Part shown: piece by piece, positions 22,486 to 33,627 of the stretch
Numbering within the stretch: the first letter of the stretch is position 1
Layout: every line of letters starts with the position of its first letter
Source: Fennellomyces sp. T-0311
Lineage: Eukaryota; Mucoromycota; Mucoromycetes; Mucorales; Lichtheimiaceae
Assembly: GCA_025266875.1 (NCBI GenBank)
Contig: JALLLT010000036.1
Coordinates: forward strand, 1 to 64,000
Direction of reading: 5' to 3'
DNA length: 64,000 bases
Translations under genes and position numbers: made by a program
The notes under the pieces: generated by a model
What the model was told of the DNA's origin: nothing
Databases searched by the model: none
What the model saw: only the letters and a program-made list of their open reading frames with translations

Positions 22486-23154
22486 ATGAAATCCGAACTT
22501 CGCTACCTTGGTTTCTACATCGGTCCTCATGGTATTCGTCCGGATCCTGCAAAAACACAAGCCCTTGTGAACTGGCCAACACCTACCAGCATCAAGTCCC
22601 TTCAACGATTCCTGGGATTTTGCGCGTTCCACCATAAATTCATCCAAAATCTGTCCCGAATTGCTGCCCCCCTGTATCAACTACTACACAAGGATGTCAA
22701 GTTCGCCTGGAGTCAAGACTGTCAGTCCGCATTTGCCGAGCTCAAGGAAACCATGGTCCGTCTCCCCACTCTCACGTACCCCAACCCGTCTCTTCCCTAC
22801 AAATTACATGTCGATGGCAGTTCCTATGGACTCGGTGGGGTCCTCGTTCAGAACGGTCGCCCTGTTGCCTTTGCTAGCCGTTCTCTTACTTCTGCCGAAG
22901 CCAACTACAGTGCCACCGAGATTGAATGCCTTGCAATCGTTTGGTCGCTCCAATACTTCCATTGTTACGTTTATGGTTTCATTGGTCTCTCTGTCTTCTC
23001 TGATCACGCTGCCCTCCGAAGCATTTTGGCAACAAAAATGCCCCGTGGCCATATTGCTCGCTGGATTTTGCTATTACAATCATATGAGTTCGCTATTTTC
23101 CACCAACGGGGTGTTGACAATGTTGCCGCCGATGCCCTAAGCCGCCAGCATTAG
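22486..23154 (+). pseudogene. RT C-terminus and RNase H of element B
   Basis: The reading begins at SELRYLGFYIGPHGI, the end of the gypsy RT domain, then RFLGFCAFHHKFI of the connection. RNase H follows with LHVDGSSYGLGGVLVQNG (first Asp), ATEIECLAIVWSLQY (Glu) and VFSDHAALRSIL (Asp), ending VDNVAADALSR. A TAG at 23152-23154 separates it from the integrase, although the frame continues open on the other side; CAG to TAG would explain it. The palm with the YxDD motif is missing. The methionine at 22486 is internal to the domain and not a genuine start. Confidence 0.88.
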
Positions 23155-23724
23155 AATATTCAAGATACATCTGAACTCACGCTCGAGAAATTTTGCAAAT
23201 ATCAGACCTCCGACCCTTTCATTCAGACCATTCTCCGCCAAGGAGTCAAGGAACCGTTCCAATGGCAACATAACATCCTTTTCCGTAAACAAGACCCCAA
23301 GCCAGCGAGACCCGTTCTCCCTCGAACAATGATTCCAATTATCCTCAAGGCCGCTCACAACGACAAAACTGCAGGCCACTTTGGTGTTGACAAGACGCTT
23401 GACAAAGCACAAGAGTTCGCATGGTGGCCCACAATGAAGGATGACATCAAAGCCTGGGTTTCCGGATGTTCTACTTGCCAAAGATTCAAGATAAGTATGA
23501 TTTCAACCGCGGCCCCGATGAAACCTATTCTATCAAGATTTGCCAGAGAAATTTGGGCCGTTGACATTGCTGTGTTACCCAAAAGCTCCAGAAGAAACAA
23601 GTACCTCCTCGTTTTCATTGAGTACCTTTCCAAGTGGGCTATCACCGTCGCCTTACCAACTGTGGATTCTGATAACATTGCCAACGTTCTAATCTTCGAT
23701 GTGGTACTCAAGTTCGGGACTATC

Positions 23725-24002
23725 TGAGAGAGAATGGATCGAGAAAAACAGTAAGTTCTGTGAGAATCGAATATATCTTTATTATGTTAACGGTTCTCTC
23801 TATTTATATTGCTCGAGATAAAACTCATAATCAAATAGCCGTGGTCGGGAGGATGCCATATCATATAGCCGACACGGCAATGTTTCTAGACTTCTTGGAA
23901 GATCTAGTCAAGCCGGAAGGCTGTCAATGTATTATTCAGGTACCGTCATACGTTTACCCGGTAGTGCCGACTAGCTAGTACCTTGGATACCACACTTTCT
24001 CA
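23725..24002 (-). repeat. Solo LTR nested in the integrase of element B (first)
   Basis: A 278-bp insertion separates KFGT from RLISDNG of the integrase. It has inverted TGAGA...TCTCA ends. Read on the minus strand it has a TATAAATAGAGAG box followed by AATAAA, so the LTR points left. The target duplication is not clean; GACTA occurs on both sides (23718-23722 and 24004-24008) but does not fit the TG/CA ends exactly. Confidence 0.65.
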
Positions 24003-24486
24003 AGACTAATATCTGATAATGGTATAAATCTCATATCCGATGCAATGAAAGCCATATGTGCAAGACTCGGTATTTCACGTTCACTCACGTCCGTCGAGTA
24101 CCCACAGACCGATGGCCTTGTAGAGCGTTTTAACCGTACAATCAAAACTGCTCTAGCAGCATATGTCGAAAAAGATCCTACCAAATAGGATGAGGTGTTA
24201 CCGTTCGTTACCTTTGCATACAACACAGCCAAACAATCATCCACAGGCTATACCCCATTCGAACTGATGTATGGTCGCAGAGCAGCAGTGCCCTTGCCAA
24301 ACGAGCTTTGTCCAGAATCCAAGACGTACGAAACCGAACCCTGGATGCACTATCTGAACACCCATATTCCAATCCTTCATGGTCAAGCTATCAAGAACAT
24401 CAGAGAAGCTCAAGCCCACCAGAAACGCCACTATGACAAGACAAGAAATACCAAGTTCGACTACAATCCTGGCGACCTCGTCTTAC

Positions 24487-24880
24487 TGTGGTATCGCTCA
24501 ATTGGAAAGCTTCAAATGATGAGACCAAAAATAAGATAATGTTTTATTGAAAAGAACTACTCTCTATTTATAATGATGATGAGTCGGGACGGAGAAGGTG
24601 AATGCTTTTCTATCAGAGCCGAATCCGTGTTATCGCCGTAATCCCTAATGACCATACTGCCTTATTACGAAGGAGCGGATAATCATGCAGAGACTGAGTT
24701 AACGTGAATGGTCCTTCTTGAAGTCTGAACCCAGATCAAGGTCTCACTGACACACAAGCCAGTGAACAGGCCAATAGATAACTGTGCGGTTGTTGATGTC
24801 GAAATAAAGGAACGGATGTAACAAAGGCTGAGATGGAAAGGTCTGTAGACAATGGATGACTGGTATGTCAGGATACGACA
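24487..24880 (-). repeat. 394-bp solo LTR nested in the integrase of element B (second)
   Basis: It begins TGTGGTATCGC and ends GGATACGACA, and is flanked by a perfect 5-bp duplication CTTAC (24482-24486 and 24881-24885). The same sequence, same length, lies inverted at 54028-54421. On the minus strand TATAAATAGAGAG and AATAAA are in order. Removal restores the integrase frame, which proves insertion. Confidence 0.93.
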
Positions 24881-25078
24881 CTTACGTCGAAACCTCGAGA
24901 AGTCATCGTTTCCCAAAGAATGATGGAGTGGCCTGTACGTCGTTATTAGCAAGAATAATGAAGAAGGCACATCGTTCAAAATCCGGAAGCAAGAAGGCCC
25001 ACACAAATTTCTTACAACAGCAAGCATCAAGCACATGCGCCCCCTTAACAAGCCACCAACATTTCAAGAGGGGAATGA

Positions 25079-25319
25079 TGTGAGTAGTACCGAAACATCA
25101 GCCAATAGGAATGCAATTCCGCAAGCCTCCACTCGCAATCGCTCAAGCAATCCTTAGCTAGCCAAGCTGCCAAGCTGCTAAGTATCATTACCAAGAAGCT
25201 CTTATTCATAGTTTAGAAAGATATAAATATTAGTTGTCTCTAGTAATAAAGGGGATCATCTTATTCTCAGTATAACTTGGCGTCTCATATTCTAACCCCG
25301 AATAGACGAGCTTACAACA
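25079..25319 (+). repeat. 3' LTR of element B
   Basis: It follows the purine tract AAGAGGGGAATGA, begins TGTGAGTAG and ends GCTTACAACA. A TATAAATA box near 25224 and AATAAA near 25244 are in LTR order. Length is 241 bp. The next bases, TTGGGTTCTGACG, look like a primer-binding site. Confidence 0.75.
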
Positions 25320-26448
25320 TTGGGTTCTGACGTAATTTTTGGTGTTGAATAGAGGAGGTCTGTTATATGGGCCCCAAAAATGATTAAGAAAACCTCCTTC
25401 CTTTTTTGGAATCACGCTGTCCCTCACTTTCTCTATAGGGAATATTTTTTTGGTATCATTAAACTATATATTAAGTACGCTGCTAAGCTCTTTTTGTCAT
25501 TAATATATACCAGGGTTTCGGGTGTATTAGTAAGGGTACGTAAGTAACATAGAGTTTAGGTAGTTAGGCCAAGTTGTCTCACCATTGAGTGACCCAAAGC
25601 AGAGTGCAGGGGCTCAATCAGTCGAGCTCAGCAAGACAGGTGTCGACTCGGCCATAGGGCTTAGGTTACGAGCCGGCTTACCGTTGAATGACCTGAAGCG
25701 CAGTGAAGAGGATCATTCAGTCGAGCGCAGCGAAACAGGTGGCGTGCTCATATATTATAATAATAACAAAAACTGTCGTTCTACATGGATTTTATATCTG
25801 ATGCACTAATTCGATGCCACAAAAAGTACAACCTGCAGTAAGTTGCTTTGCAATATTTTGGTGGTGGACTTCGGTCTCACCACTGTTGAACATGAGCCAT
25901 TTGTGCACACAATTTCACCCAGACATGCTTTCATGACACTAATTCCATCTTTAATGCCGCCGTGATTCTTTTGCACCAACTACCACGACTCCATCAATTT
26001 TCTTAAAAATAATACGTTCCATTTCACGAGAATTGTTGAAAGGCGAAGACATCGTAGTTTCGTGAATGAAGGCAGTAATGCAAGAAATATGGACTGGTCT
26101 TCCTCAGGAACGAAGTCGCTGCTTAAATTTAAAATCCCACAAAAAACACCCACCCAATGCTGTGAAGGTTGCAGTGTAATCAAATGGGGGGGGGGTGGAG
26201 GCGGGCCTGTATAGTAGAAATTGGGGGAGCGAAGGAAGGAGGTAGCTTTTTAGCAGTACCCCCGTTGCACTGAAGGCCTTGCGGTGTGTAAATGGGGGCG
26301 AAAATTTATGGCACCCAGGGTGCTCATTGGCGCGGCGTCTGCACCGAAATAAATCCGGTGACGTAAGCTGCAGGACGCGTGCTACTTTGACGACCGTGTC
26401 GACTTGCGGATTACGCCTTTTTTGCTTTAACACGAACCCTTTACAACA
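25320..26448. other. Intergenic stretch upstream of RPN5
   Basis: It contains possible internal sequence of a further LTR element directly after 25319, a two-unit hairpin repeat (25575-25745) and a run of ten G at about 26187. The last 100 bp should hold the RPN5 promoter; a pyrimidine-rich CCTTTTTTGC stretch is seen just before the ATG. No coding region is supported. Confidence 0.4.
25575..25745. repeat. Two-unit hairpin repeat, about 99-bp period
   Basis: Unit 1 (TTGAGTGACCC ... GGGGCTCAA) and unit 2 (TTGAATGACCT ... AGGATCATTCA) can each form a stem-loop. Paired bases differ between units in a way that keeps pairing. Both units continue with the near-identical block CAGTCGAGC(T/G)CAGC. 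No gene is implied; the encoded SVERSETG-like peptide is a by-product. Confidence 0.6.
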
Positions 26449-28260
26449 ATGTCTGACGGAAAACTCGAAAAAATGGAGAAGGACTATAGTCCTCAGGTCG
26501 ATGCTCTTTTACCAGAAACTGATGCTCTTTTGAAGGTAAAATTGAAAACCTTGGACGATCGTTTTCGTTCCAAGAGGATCTGACTTTTTTATTATAATAG
26601 CAAGGCAAATTACAAGAAGCTTTGGATAAGCTTATGGTGTTGGAAAAACAAGCTCGCAATGTAAACGATTGGACCTCGAGTCTGTGTAATTGAGATTCAC
26701 TTTTTATTTTGTTTTTAGGCAGCTGATCCGGCATCTACTTCACGCATCCTCGTACAAGTTATTAAGCTTTGTCGCGAAGCACAAGATTGGAAGTTGCTCA
26801 ATGAAGAAATTGTGCTCTTATCCAAGAAGCATGGTCAGCTGAAAGCTGTATGTTTCTACAAAAACTGCTCAAAACCATCGACTAAAACTTGTGCTACCTA
26901 GGCAACAACAAAGATGATTCAAGAAGCATTCTCATACCTTGACAACACACCCAATATGGAAGTCAAACTCGAGTTGATTGATACGCTGCGGACAGTTACC
27001 GAAGGCAAGGTAAAAAAAAAAAGCAACGGACGGAGTGTATCTGCAGCGGGGATGTTAACACTGGATCAGATTTACGTCGAAGTGGAACGTGCACGCGTTA
27101 CTCGCCTTCTGGCACAAATCCGTGAGAACGAAGGCAAGATCAACGAGGCAGCAGATATTCTTCAGGAACTTCAGGTCGAAACGTTTGGATCAATGGAGAA
27201 GCGTGAAAAGACAGATTTCATCTTGGAGCAGATGCGATTGTGTTTAGCCAAGCACGATTACGTACGAACTCAAATCATTTCCAAGAAGATCAACACCAGA
27301 TTCTTTCAGGAAAAAGAGAATGAGGCAAGTGGTAGTAATAGTAGTAGTAGTGGTGGTGATGACTTGTTTCGCTTTGATGATGACCCGTCGTTGCAGGATT
27401 TGAAACTTCGATTCTATGATCTGATGATCAAGCATGCTCTTCACGAGGAACAATACCTCAACGTCCACAAATTCTACAAGCAAATCTACGACTCCGAGTC
27501 CATCAAGCAGGACGAGTCCAAGTGGAAGGAGGTAGGGGCAGAGCGGATCGGTTTTTATTTTTGAACAAGAAAGAGTAACAGCGATGGCCAGGTGCTTCAA
27601 AACGCAGTTCTCTTCATCGTATTATCACCCTACGACAACGAGCAATCGGACTTGCTCCACCGAACCTACGAAGATCCCCAGCTGGCTCAAGTCCCCCTAT
27701 ACCAGTACGTTCGCATCCCTTGCGCCGATCCAACACCGCACTAACACTCTCCCGTAGCGAACTGGCAAAGTGCTTTGTGACGACCGAACTGATGCGTTGG
27801 GCCAAGATTGAGGAGGTATACGGAGCCACGCTTCGACAGACGGACGTGTTTTCAAAGACAACAGAGGGTGACAAGCGATGGAAGGAGCTGCACAACCGAG
27901 TGATTGAGCACAACATTCGCGTGGTTGCTAAGTACTATACCCGTGTCACAAGCAAGCGGTTGATGCAGCTGCTTGATCTGAACGAGCGGGACACGGAGGA
28001 ATTCCTGTCCAAGCTGGTCGTATCCAAGACCATCTACGCCCGTGTGGATCGACCGGCGGGCATCGTCTCGTTCCAGGTCAAGAAGGACGCCAACCAGGTG
28101 CTCAACGACTGGTCGAGTGATATCAACTCGCTGCTAAACTTGGTGGAGAAGACGTGTCACCTGATTTCCAAAGAGGTAACGAAAGAGCGACGTTTATGCG
28201 GATGGCTGGCTCACGCGGTTGTTGTAGGAAATGGTGCACAGCATAGCCAAGGTCATGTAG
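26449..28260 (+). CDS. RPN5: 26S proteasome regulatory subunit Rpn5 (PSMD12)
   Basis: Rpn5 is a lid subunit of the 19S regulatory particle of the proteasome. The start at 26449 ([20 protein letters not shown]) is the family N-terminus. Eight exons join cleanly: 26449-26535, 26601-26660, 26719-26847, 26902-27009, 27070-27531, 27592-27704, 27758-28175, 28228-28260, giving 469 residues. Family motifs include [39 protein letters not shown] and FVTTELMRW. The PCI domain covers the last third ([32 protein letters not shown]). The length slightly exceeds the usual 440 to 456 because of a Ser/Gly/Asp-rich insertion (about 27322-27396). The 60-nt intron 27010-27069 has no stop and keeps frame, so its retention would add 20 residues. 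Splicing it restores the family sequence GK-IYVEVER. Confidence 0.95.
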
Positions 28261-28420
28261 TTTCGGTAAATTCCAAAAATACAGTCAGGTTTAGACAGCC
28301 TGACTCATATCAGGTCCCCCCCGCAGCATTCAATAAAGTGTCCAGCGTGACTGAATATACGCGTCGAAAGCATTATAAAAAATTATTTCGCCTGCCTTTC
28401 TCTCTTTGACAGCAATCAAC

Positions 28421-30328
28421 ATGTCTGAACCAGTCAAGGAAGACAAAGTCGAGGAAATCATCCAAAAGACGGAGGAAATTGTTCTCGGGTATGTGTTGTT
28501 GCCTTGTTCACCCCATCCAAGGAAGCTTACCATCCTGCTCGCTCCATTTCCAGCGAGGACGGCAAGCCCTTGTCCAAGAAGGCTCTGAAGAAGCTTCAGA
28601 AAGAAAAGGAAAAGGCCGAGCGCAAGGCTGCCACTGCTGCCAAGCTCGCCGAAGAAAAGGCTGCACGCGATGCTTCCAATGTGGTAATGTCTCGAGAAAT
28701 CATTCTCTGAAACTACTTTGCTTGTCAACTCACATGAAACTCTGAAGGACTACTCCACCGACCGCTATGGCAAGCTCCCCATGAACCAGTCGCAAAAGCG
28801 CACAGGTATAAAAAGCAGCCATCGTAGTGACGGGGGAGTGCAGCCAACCCACTCACGTGCAAACACATAGACACCAAATACGCGGAAATTAAGACGATCA
28901 ACAGCAGCCGTAAAGGAGAGGATGTTGTGATCCGCGCCCGTGTGCACACCTCTCGTGCCACTGGCAATAAGATGTGCTTCTTCGTGTTCCGCCAAGGTGT
29001 TTCGACCATCCAAGGCATCATTACGGCGGACGCCGACACGATCAGCAAACCCATGGTCAAGTTTTGCGTTGGTATTCCTGCGGAATCGATTGTGGTGGTA
29101 GAGGGCAAGATCGTCAAGCCGGTGGAGGAAGTCAAGAGCTGCACCATTTCGGATGCAGAATTGGCGATCAGCAAAGTTTACGTTGTGTCAGAGGCCCAGG
29201 GCCGTCTTCCATTTTCGTTGGAGGATGCCACCCGCCCCGAAACTGAGTATGAGCAGGATGACGCCCAGCTCGTCCGCGTTAATTTGGACACCCGCCTCAA
29301 CAACCGCGTTCTCGATCTGCGCACAACCACCAACAACGCCATCTTCCGCTTGCAATCCGCCGTTTGCCTGCTTTTCCGTGAGTTCTTGATCGAAAAGAAC
29401 TTTATGGAGATCCATACGCCAAAGATGATTGCCACCGCCTCCGAGGGCGGCTCCAACGTCTTCCGCATCTCTTACTTCAAGACCAGCGCCTACCTGGCTC
29501 AGTCGCCCCAGCTCTACAAGCAGATGTGTATTGCCGCCGATTTTGAGCGCGTATTTGAGATCGGCCCCGTCTTCCGCGCCGAAGACTCCAACACCCATCG
29601 CCATATGACTGAGTTTGTCGGTCTCGATATGGAAATGGCCTTCAAGGAGCATTATCACGAAGTGCTCGACGTGTTGGATGAAATGTTCGTCTACATTTTC
29701 ACCAACCTGCAGAAGCGCTATCGCACTGAAATCGAGGCTGTCAAGAAGCAGTTCCCTCACGCCGATTTCGAATTCTTGCCAAAGACCCTTCGTCTCAAGT
29801 TCCACGAAGGTATTCAGATGCTTCGCGACGCCGGCGTCGAGCTTGGTGACTATGACGATTTGAGGTATATAGAAAAAAATGCTGCGGCATGGTTGCCCAT
29901 GGAAACCAAACTCATTTGCATGAAATAGCACGGCCAACGAAAAGCTGCTCGGCAAGCTGGTCAAGGAAAAGTACAACACTGACTTTTACATCTTGGACAA
30001 GTTCCCTCTGGCGGTGCGCCCATTCTACACCATGCCCGACCCCGAGAACCCCCAGTATTCTAACTCTTACGATATCTTTATGCGCGGTGAAGAAGTCTTG
30101 TCGGGTGCCCAGCGTATCCACGACGCCGACTTTTTGCTCGAGCGCGCCAAGCACCACGGCATCGATGTCGCCACCATCCAGCCCTACGTCGATGCTTTCA
30201 AGATTGGCGCTCCTCCACACGCTGGTGGTGGTGTTGGCCTCGAACGTGTTGTCATGCTGTTCTTGCAGCTCGGTAACATTCGCCGCACCAGTCTCTTCCC
30301 TCGCGATCCCAAGCGTTTGGAACCATAA
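28421..30328 (+). CDS. DPS1: Cytosolic aspartyl-tRNA synthetase
   Basis: A class IIb aminoacyl-tRNA synthetase that charges tRNA-Asp in the cytosol. Exons 28421-28488, 28554-28683, 28748-28805, 28871-29864 and 29929-30328 give 549 residues, normal for fungi. The N-terminal Lys/Ala/Glu-rich helix ([18 protein letters not shown]) is the tRNA-binding extension of eukaryotic AspRS. The OB-fold anticodon domain begins at [14 protein letters not shown]. Motif 2 is [18 protein letters not shown], preceded by the QSPQLYKQ loop, and motif 3 is [14 protein letters not shown]. The protein ends [15 protein letters not shown], the canonical C-terminus. It is only 160 bp from the RPN5 stop, same strand; a normal separate promoter is expected. 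Confidence 0.97.
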
Positions 30329-30391
30329 GCAAATTAGACAGCAACAAAAAACCACACCATGTTCAGAAATATAGGAATAAAAATGTACAAT

Positions 30392-31641
30392 CTATCGCGA
30401 TCGCTTTTTGCTTCGTCCGGCTCCAGACTAAGTATTCCATGTATGAGCTTATGTGTATCGCACAGACACCAATGCAAAAACTCACCTCTAACCGCTGGCG
30501 CTTGCGGTTGAGCACGTTCTTGAACCGCTCCTTCTCCTCTTCTTCCACATCTTGGATACCGATCAAGTTGTTGAAATCGTTCAAGTTCTGCAGACCACCA
30601 AACGTTAGCCACGGTATCAACCCCATCCAAAGACAGAACTTACGTCGAATTCGCTCTCGAAACGCATGCGGTTTCTTGCGTTTAATCGCTGCTTTTCCTT
30701 CCGTGTGGTCGTCAGACGGACGTAGTTGTTTTCTTCGTACTCGCCCTTCTCCTTGATTTGACGATCCAGACGATCACCATGGCCCATGTCTTCATGCACA
30801 CCGCCGTGAACGTCTGTTTCTTCCGGAGCATCTTGCATATCCGCCATCAAATCCTGGACCACACGTGATCGTGATGCTCTTTCTCGCAGACGTTCCTGAC
30901 CCTTCTCATATTTGCTCTTCTTGTTCTTTGCTTCGTCATAAACCACAGGAGCCAACTTGGGTGGTCGATAAACGCCCGATTTGCCTGTTTCATCTACCAA
31001 AAAAAAAAGATCATGAGTTCGGTATATCCTCACGTCTGAATTCAAAGGTTTACCTTCATCCTCTTCCTCTTCCTCTTCATCGCGTGCAAGCAAGTTCATG
31101 GGGTTTGGCTTGAATGCCAAAGGATCCTGACCGCCCACTTCAGGTTGCTTTTGTGTTCCCATGACAGCGGTTCGTACCAACTTGTCGATCTGATATTTGA
31201 GCTTGGTTTCGATGGGTTTCATTTTGTCCAGAACAACTCGCAATTCTACCAGCGAATCGACCACCGGATGGTTCTGCACTTGTTTGCCGGATAGTTTTAA
31301 ATGTACAAAGAATGCAAGCTGTGTAATGTATTGCACCATGAGTTGGTACTTGACTTCGAGAAACGAGACACCTTTCGACGTCTTGATCTCACCGTCATGG
31401 TATCTAACACATGTGTTAATCCTGTTCTCTCGCACTGGAAAAAAGAGGTTGCTACCTTTGAATTATTGGTTTTAACTGTGCCCTCAAATCTTTAACTTTG
31501 GCTTTGAGATCCCGGAGCAGTACCGTCAATTCAGACGCTAATTTGGTTGGATCGTTTAGTTTTCTGACTCATGATCCTTTGTTCGGTAAACGTACGACTT
31601 TGTTCGGCGAGTTCTGAAGCTGTGATCGGTGAATCGGCCAT
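30392..31641 (-). CDS. LCP5: Lcp5/neuroguidin-like Sas10/C1D family protein
   Basis: Members of this family act in the small-subunit processome during 18S rRNA maturation. The start at 31641 (MADSPITASELAEQS) is followed by introns 31538-31595, 31404-31455 and 30994-31053, plus two near the 3' end. The Sas10/Utp3/C1D helical domain is visible: VSFLEVKYQLMVQYITQLAF, then HPVVDSLVELRVVLDKMKPI and KYQIDKLVRTA. An acidic stretch (DEEEEEEDE) and a basic C-terminus (GRSKKRSR) follow, as in neuroguidin. The 60-nt intron 30994-31053 lacks stops and keeps frame. The gene converges with AspRS, the two stops being 63 bp apart. Confidence 0.9.
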
Positions 31642-32072
31642 GAGATCTGTCAAAGTGTTGCGGGTTCAGAAACAAAAGAATTTTATCTGCTCGATGCTGA
31701 GTTGAGAGTTGCACAGGCATTTCTTAAAGCTTATCAGCAATGGATCTTCTGTCGAAACGGTTCTGTTGCCCTCGGTTGCTTTACATAATCCGGTGTTTAA
31801 CGAGCAACAGGACCTGTGTTCATAAGTCACGATATTAAACAATAGGCCCGGGTGTCTAAGAAGCACTTGAATAGAACAATGACCCCCTCCTTTGTTATGC
31901 TGCTGTCAGACAAAAAGTCCCCATGTTGTGCATTCACAAAGTATGTATAAAAGCCGTCTGTGCCATAGTGGAATCTAAAGTGAGAAGCACCCTTGCCTAG
32001 ATTGACTGGTTAATAACAAAGTAATCACGCTTCATAGCAATCACCGTTGTCTATCACGTCCCCTTTTCTTTC
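31642..32072. other. Intergenic stretch, no gene seen
   Basis: It should carry the LCP5-like promoter (minus) and the 5' region of the open frame at 32073. Nothing else is recognised; a C/T-rich segment lies just before 32073. Confidence 0.4.
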
Positions 32073-32816
32073 ATGCTTCCAACCCTCGAAAAGCCGGTCC
32101 AAGCATACCCTGGTATCAGTAAGATCGGACGTATCGATGTCATGAACTACCGTCGCACTTCAGATCCCCGAATATCGCGAATACTCTTCTTTACCTTCAA
32201 TTTCAGCAGCAATCCAAGTGTCGTTCTGCCCGTCTTTGAGAAATACTTTGATAAGATAGTGCTGGAAACCTATCGGGTCATTAAGCAGCAGCCCGTTGTG
32301 ATTGAAGCTTGTTTCACCAATATTAACCACTGTTACCGAATCATGAAGCAAGTGGAACCATATTACAAGATTAATTTTGGGAGCCATGTTCGCGCAAAAG
32401 TGGAATTTCCCTTGCCGATGGAACCGCAGCTAAAAGTGTACACTCTCGATGGCTTACCGTCCTTGGATTACCCAATGATCGCTCGAGAGCACATTAGGGC
32501 CGCAAATATTATTCGGATTGTTCCTCTTCTGAAGCAGAATGCTGAAGGCTCTGACAAGTCCGTTGTACTCGGAAACTATTGCATTGTGGATATTGTTCCT
32601 GGATCAGCAGATGGCTATTACAACGGAACCATGTGCGTCATTCTGAAAAACTTCAAGGGTCTCGTTGATACGTTTGTTTTTAATCGCATGATAGAGGCCT
32701 ATGGAAGGACCTATACATTATCCGAATGTTCTTATCATTACTGTTATTGTTCTTTTTGTCATAGCCTCGATTTGCACCCTGAAGGATACTGCCGAGCAAT
32801 TAGTATTATTAAGTAA
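32073..32816 (+). CDS. Hypothetical protein, 247 residues
   Basis: A single open frame of 247 codons that I do not recognise. It has mixed composition with several aromatic and basic segments (ISRILFFTFNFSSNPSVVL, VIEACFTNINHCYRIMK), no signal peptide and no clear membrane segment. The C-terminal 25 residues (SYHYCYCSFCHS) look unlike the rest, which could mean that an intron or frameshift near 32720 has been read through. A pyrimidine-rich stretch precedes the ATG. It could be a host gene of a lineage-specific family or a transposon fragment. Confidence 0.45.
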   Translation: MLPTLEKPVQAYPGISKIGRIDVMNYRRTSDPRISRILFFTFNFSSNPSVVLPVFEKYFDKIVLETYRVIKQQPVVIEACFTNINHCYRIMKQVEPYYKINFGSHVRAKVEFPLPMEPQLKVYTLDGLPSLDYPMIAREHIRAANIIRIVPLLKQNAEGSDKSVVLGNYCIVDIVPGSADGYYNGTMCVILKNFKGLVDTFVFNRMIEAYGRTYTLSECSYHYCYCSFCHSLDLHPEGYCRAISIIK

Positions 32817-33627
32817 TATACTAAGTCATCTATACGTTGAACAATTTGATCAATGGGGCGCTCGTAATGCAACTTGGCTTTATTTTGACGGATGTTACGT
32901 TGTTGTCGATATGCATCCTATGCTCTATTATCGAATACACAAGGCCTGTTTATTAGATTGCTGTTCCGTGGTGTTAAAGCTAAGTTGGTGAGGGAAGACC
33001 ATAACCAATTGATCTGTAGTTGCTGGTATCGTTTTTAATTTCTCAATGGTACCGAGACTGCGGCACTATTAAACGGGCTTAACTGAAAGATAAACCCTAG
33101 TCCGATAAACACGATACATTCGGAACACCCTTTAGTAAGCGGTAAAAGCCCAACGATGGAGAATGGCACAAGTAGCGTATTTATAGCACTCCCTTCATCT
33201 TCGTCGTCCACGGTCAAGGCGTGTGACACTTGGAATCCTTTGTCTTCCGCTGTATACTCGGCCTGCCTTTCCAAACATTCGTCTGTTGCGGCGATAAATA
33301 TACTGTACATGGCTTACATATGGCAGCGTCATCTTCACTTCGCGTACTATAAACATTATAGCGGTGTTCAGTGAATGTCCCTAAGACCATAACATAAGAG
33401 AAATCTTTTTCATATAAGCTTAATAACAAGGTGATTATACTTTCCTTTGATAGCTTTGTAAAAACTATGTTTCAATTACTGAGTACGTTTTGGAAGGCAT
33501 ACCGGAATAGCCACATTCATTGAACTGCCGTAATATGGTAGATCACCCTCCGCCGTAATACTTTGCATTTGATATTTGACATTTTGATCGGTCAAATCAC
33601 TGAGAATACCTGTTCATACTGCGTGAC
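32817..33627. other. Stretch without a supported gene
   Basis: Short open frames exist on both strands, for example 33035-33310 minus with a hydrophobic half, but no motif, start context or splice pattern makes them convincing. It borders the left arm of the inverted duplication. Confidence 0.4.

Larger units (their letters stand above)
23155..25080 (+). pseudogene. Integrase of element B, split by two solo LTRs
   Basis: The H2C2 domain reads HNDKTAGHFGVDK then CSTCQRF near 23350-23490. The core has AVDIAVLPKS (first Asp near 23560), then after the first inserted LTR LISDNGINLIS (second Asp near 24013) and PQTDGLVERFNRT (Glu near 24127). Stops are TAG at 24186-24188 (DPTK-stop-DEV, a Trp in relatives) and TGA at 24921-24923. 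The frame FDYNPGDLVL (about 24480) resumes after the second LTR as RRNLEKSSFPKE and ends in KHMRPLNKPPTF, a normal GPY-type tail. It is a dead integrase. Confidence 0.88.
22478..25319 (+). mobile_element. Ty3/gypsy retrotransposon B, 5'-truncated, with two nested solo LTRs
   Basis: The element starts in the thumb of reverse transcriptase and runs through RNase H and integrase to a 3' LTR at 25079. Its lineage differs from element A in sequence. It is interrupted by solo LTRs at 23725-24002 and 24487-24880. Removing the second restores the integrase reading exactly. Three in-frame stops (23152, 24186, 24921) are each one transition from a sense codon. Confidence 0.9.

Noticed and set aside
1848..24923. 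TGA recoded as Trp (alternative genetic code)
   Set aside because: Housekeeping genes here (AspRS, Rpn5) use TGG for Trp, and TAG and frameshifts also occur in the elements.
29188..29979. 263-codon minus-strand frame in the AspRS gene
   Set aside because: Antisense of a well-supported coding exon.
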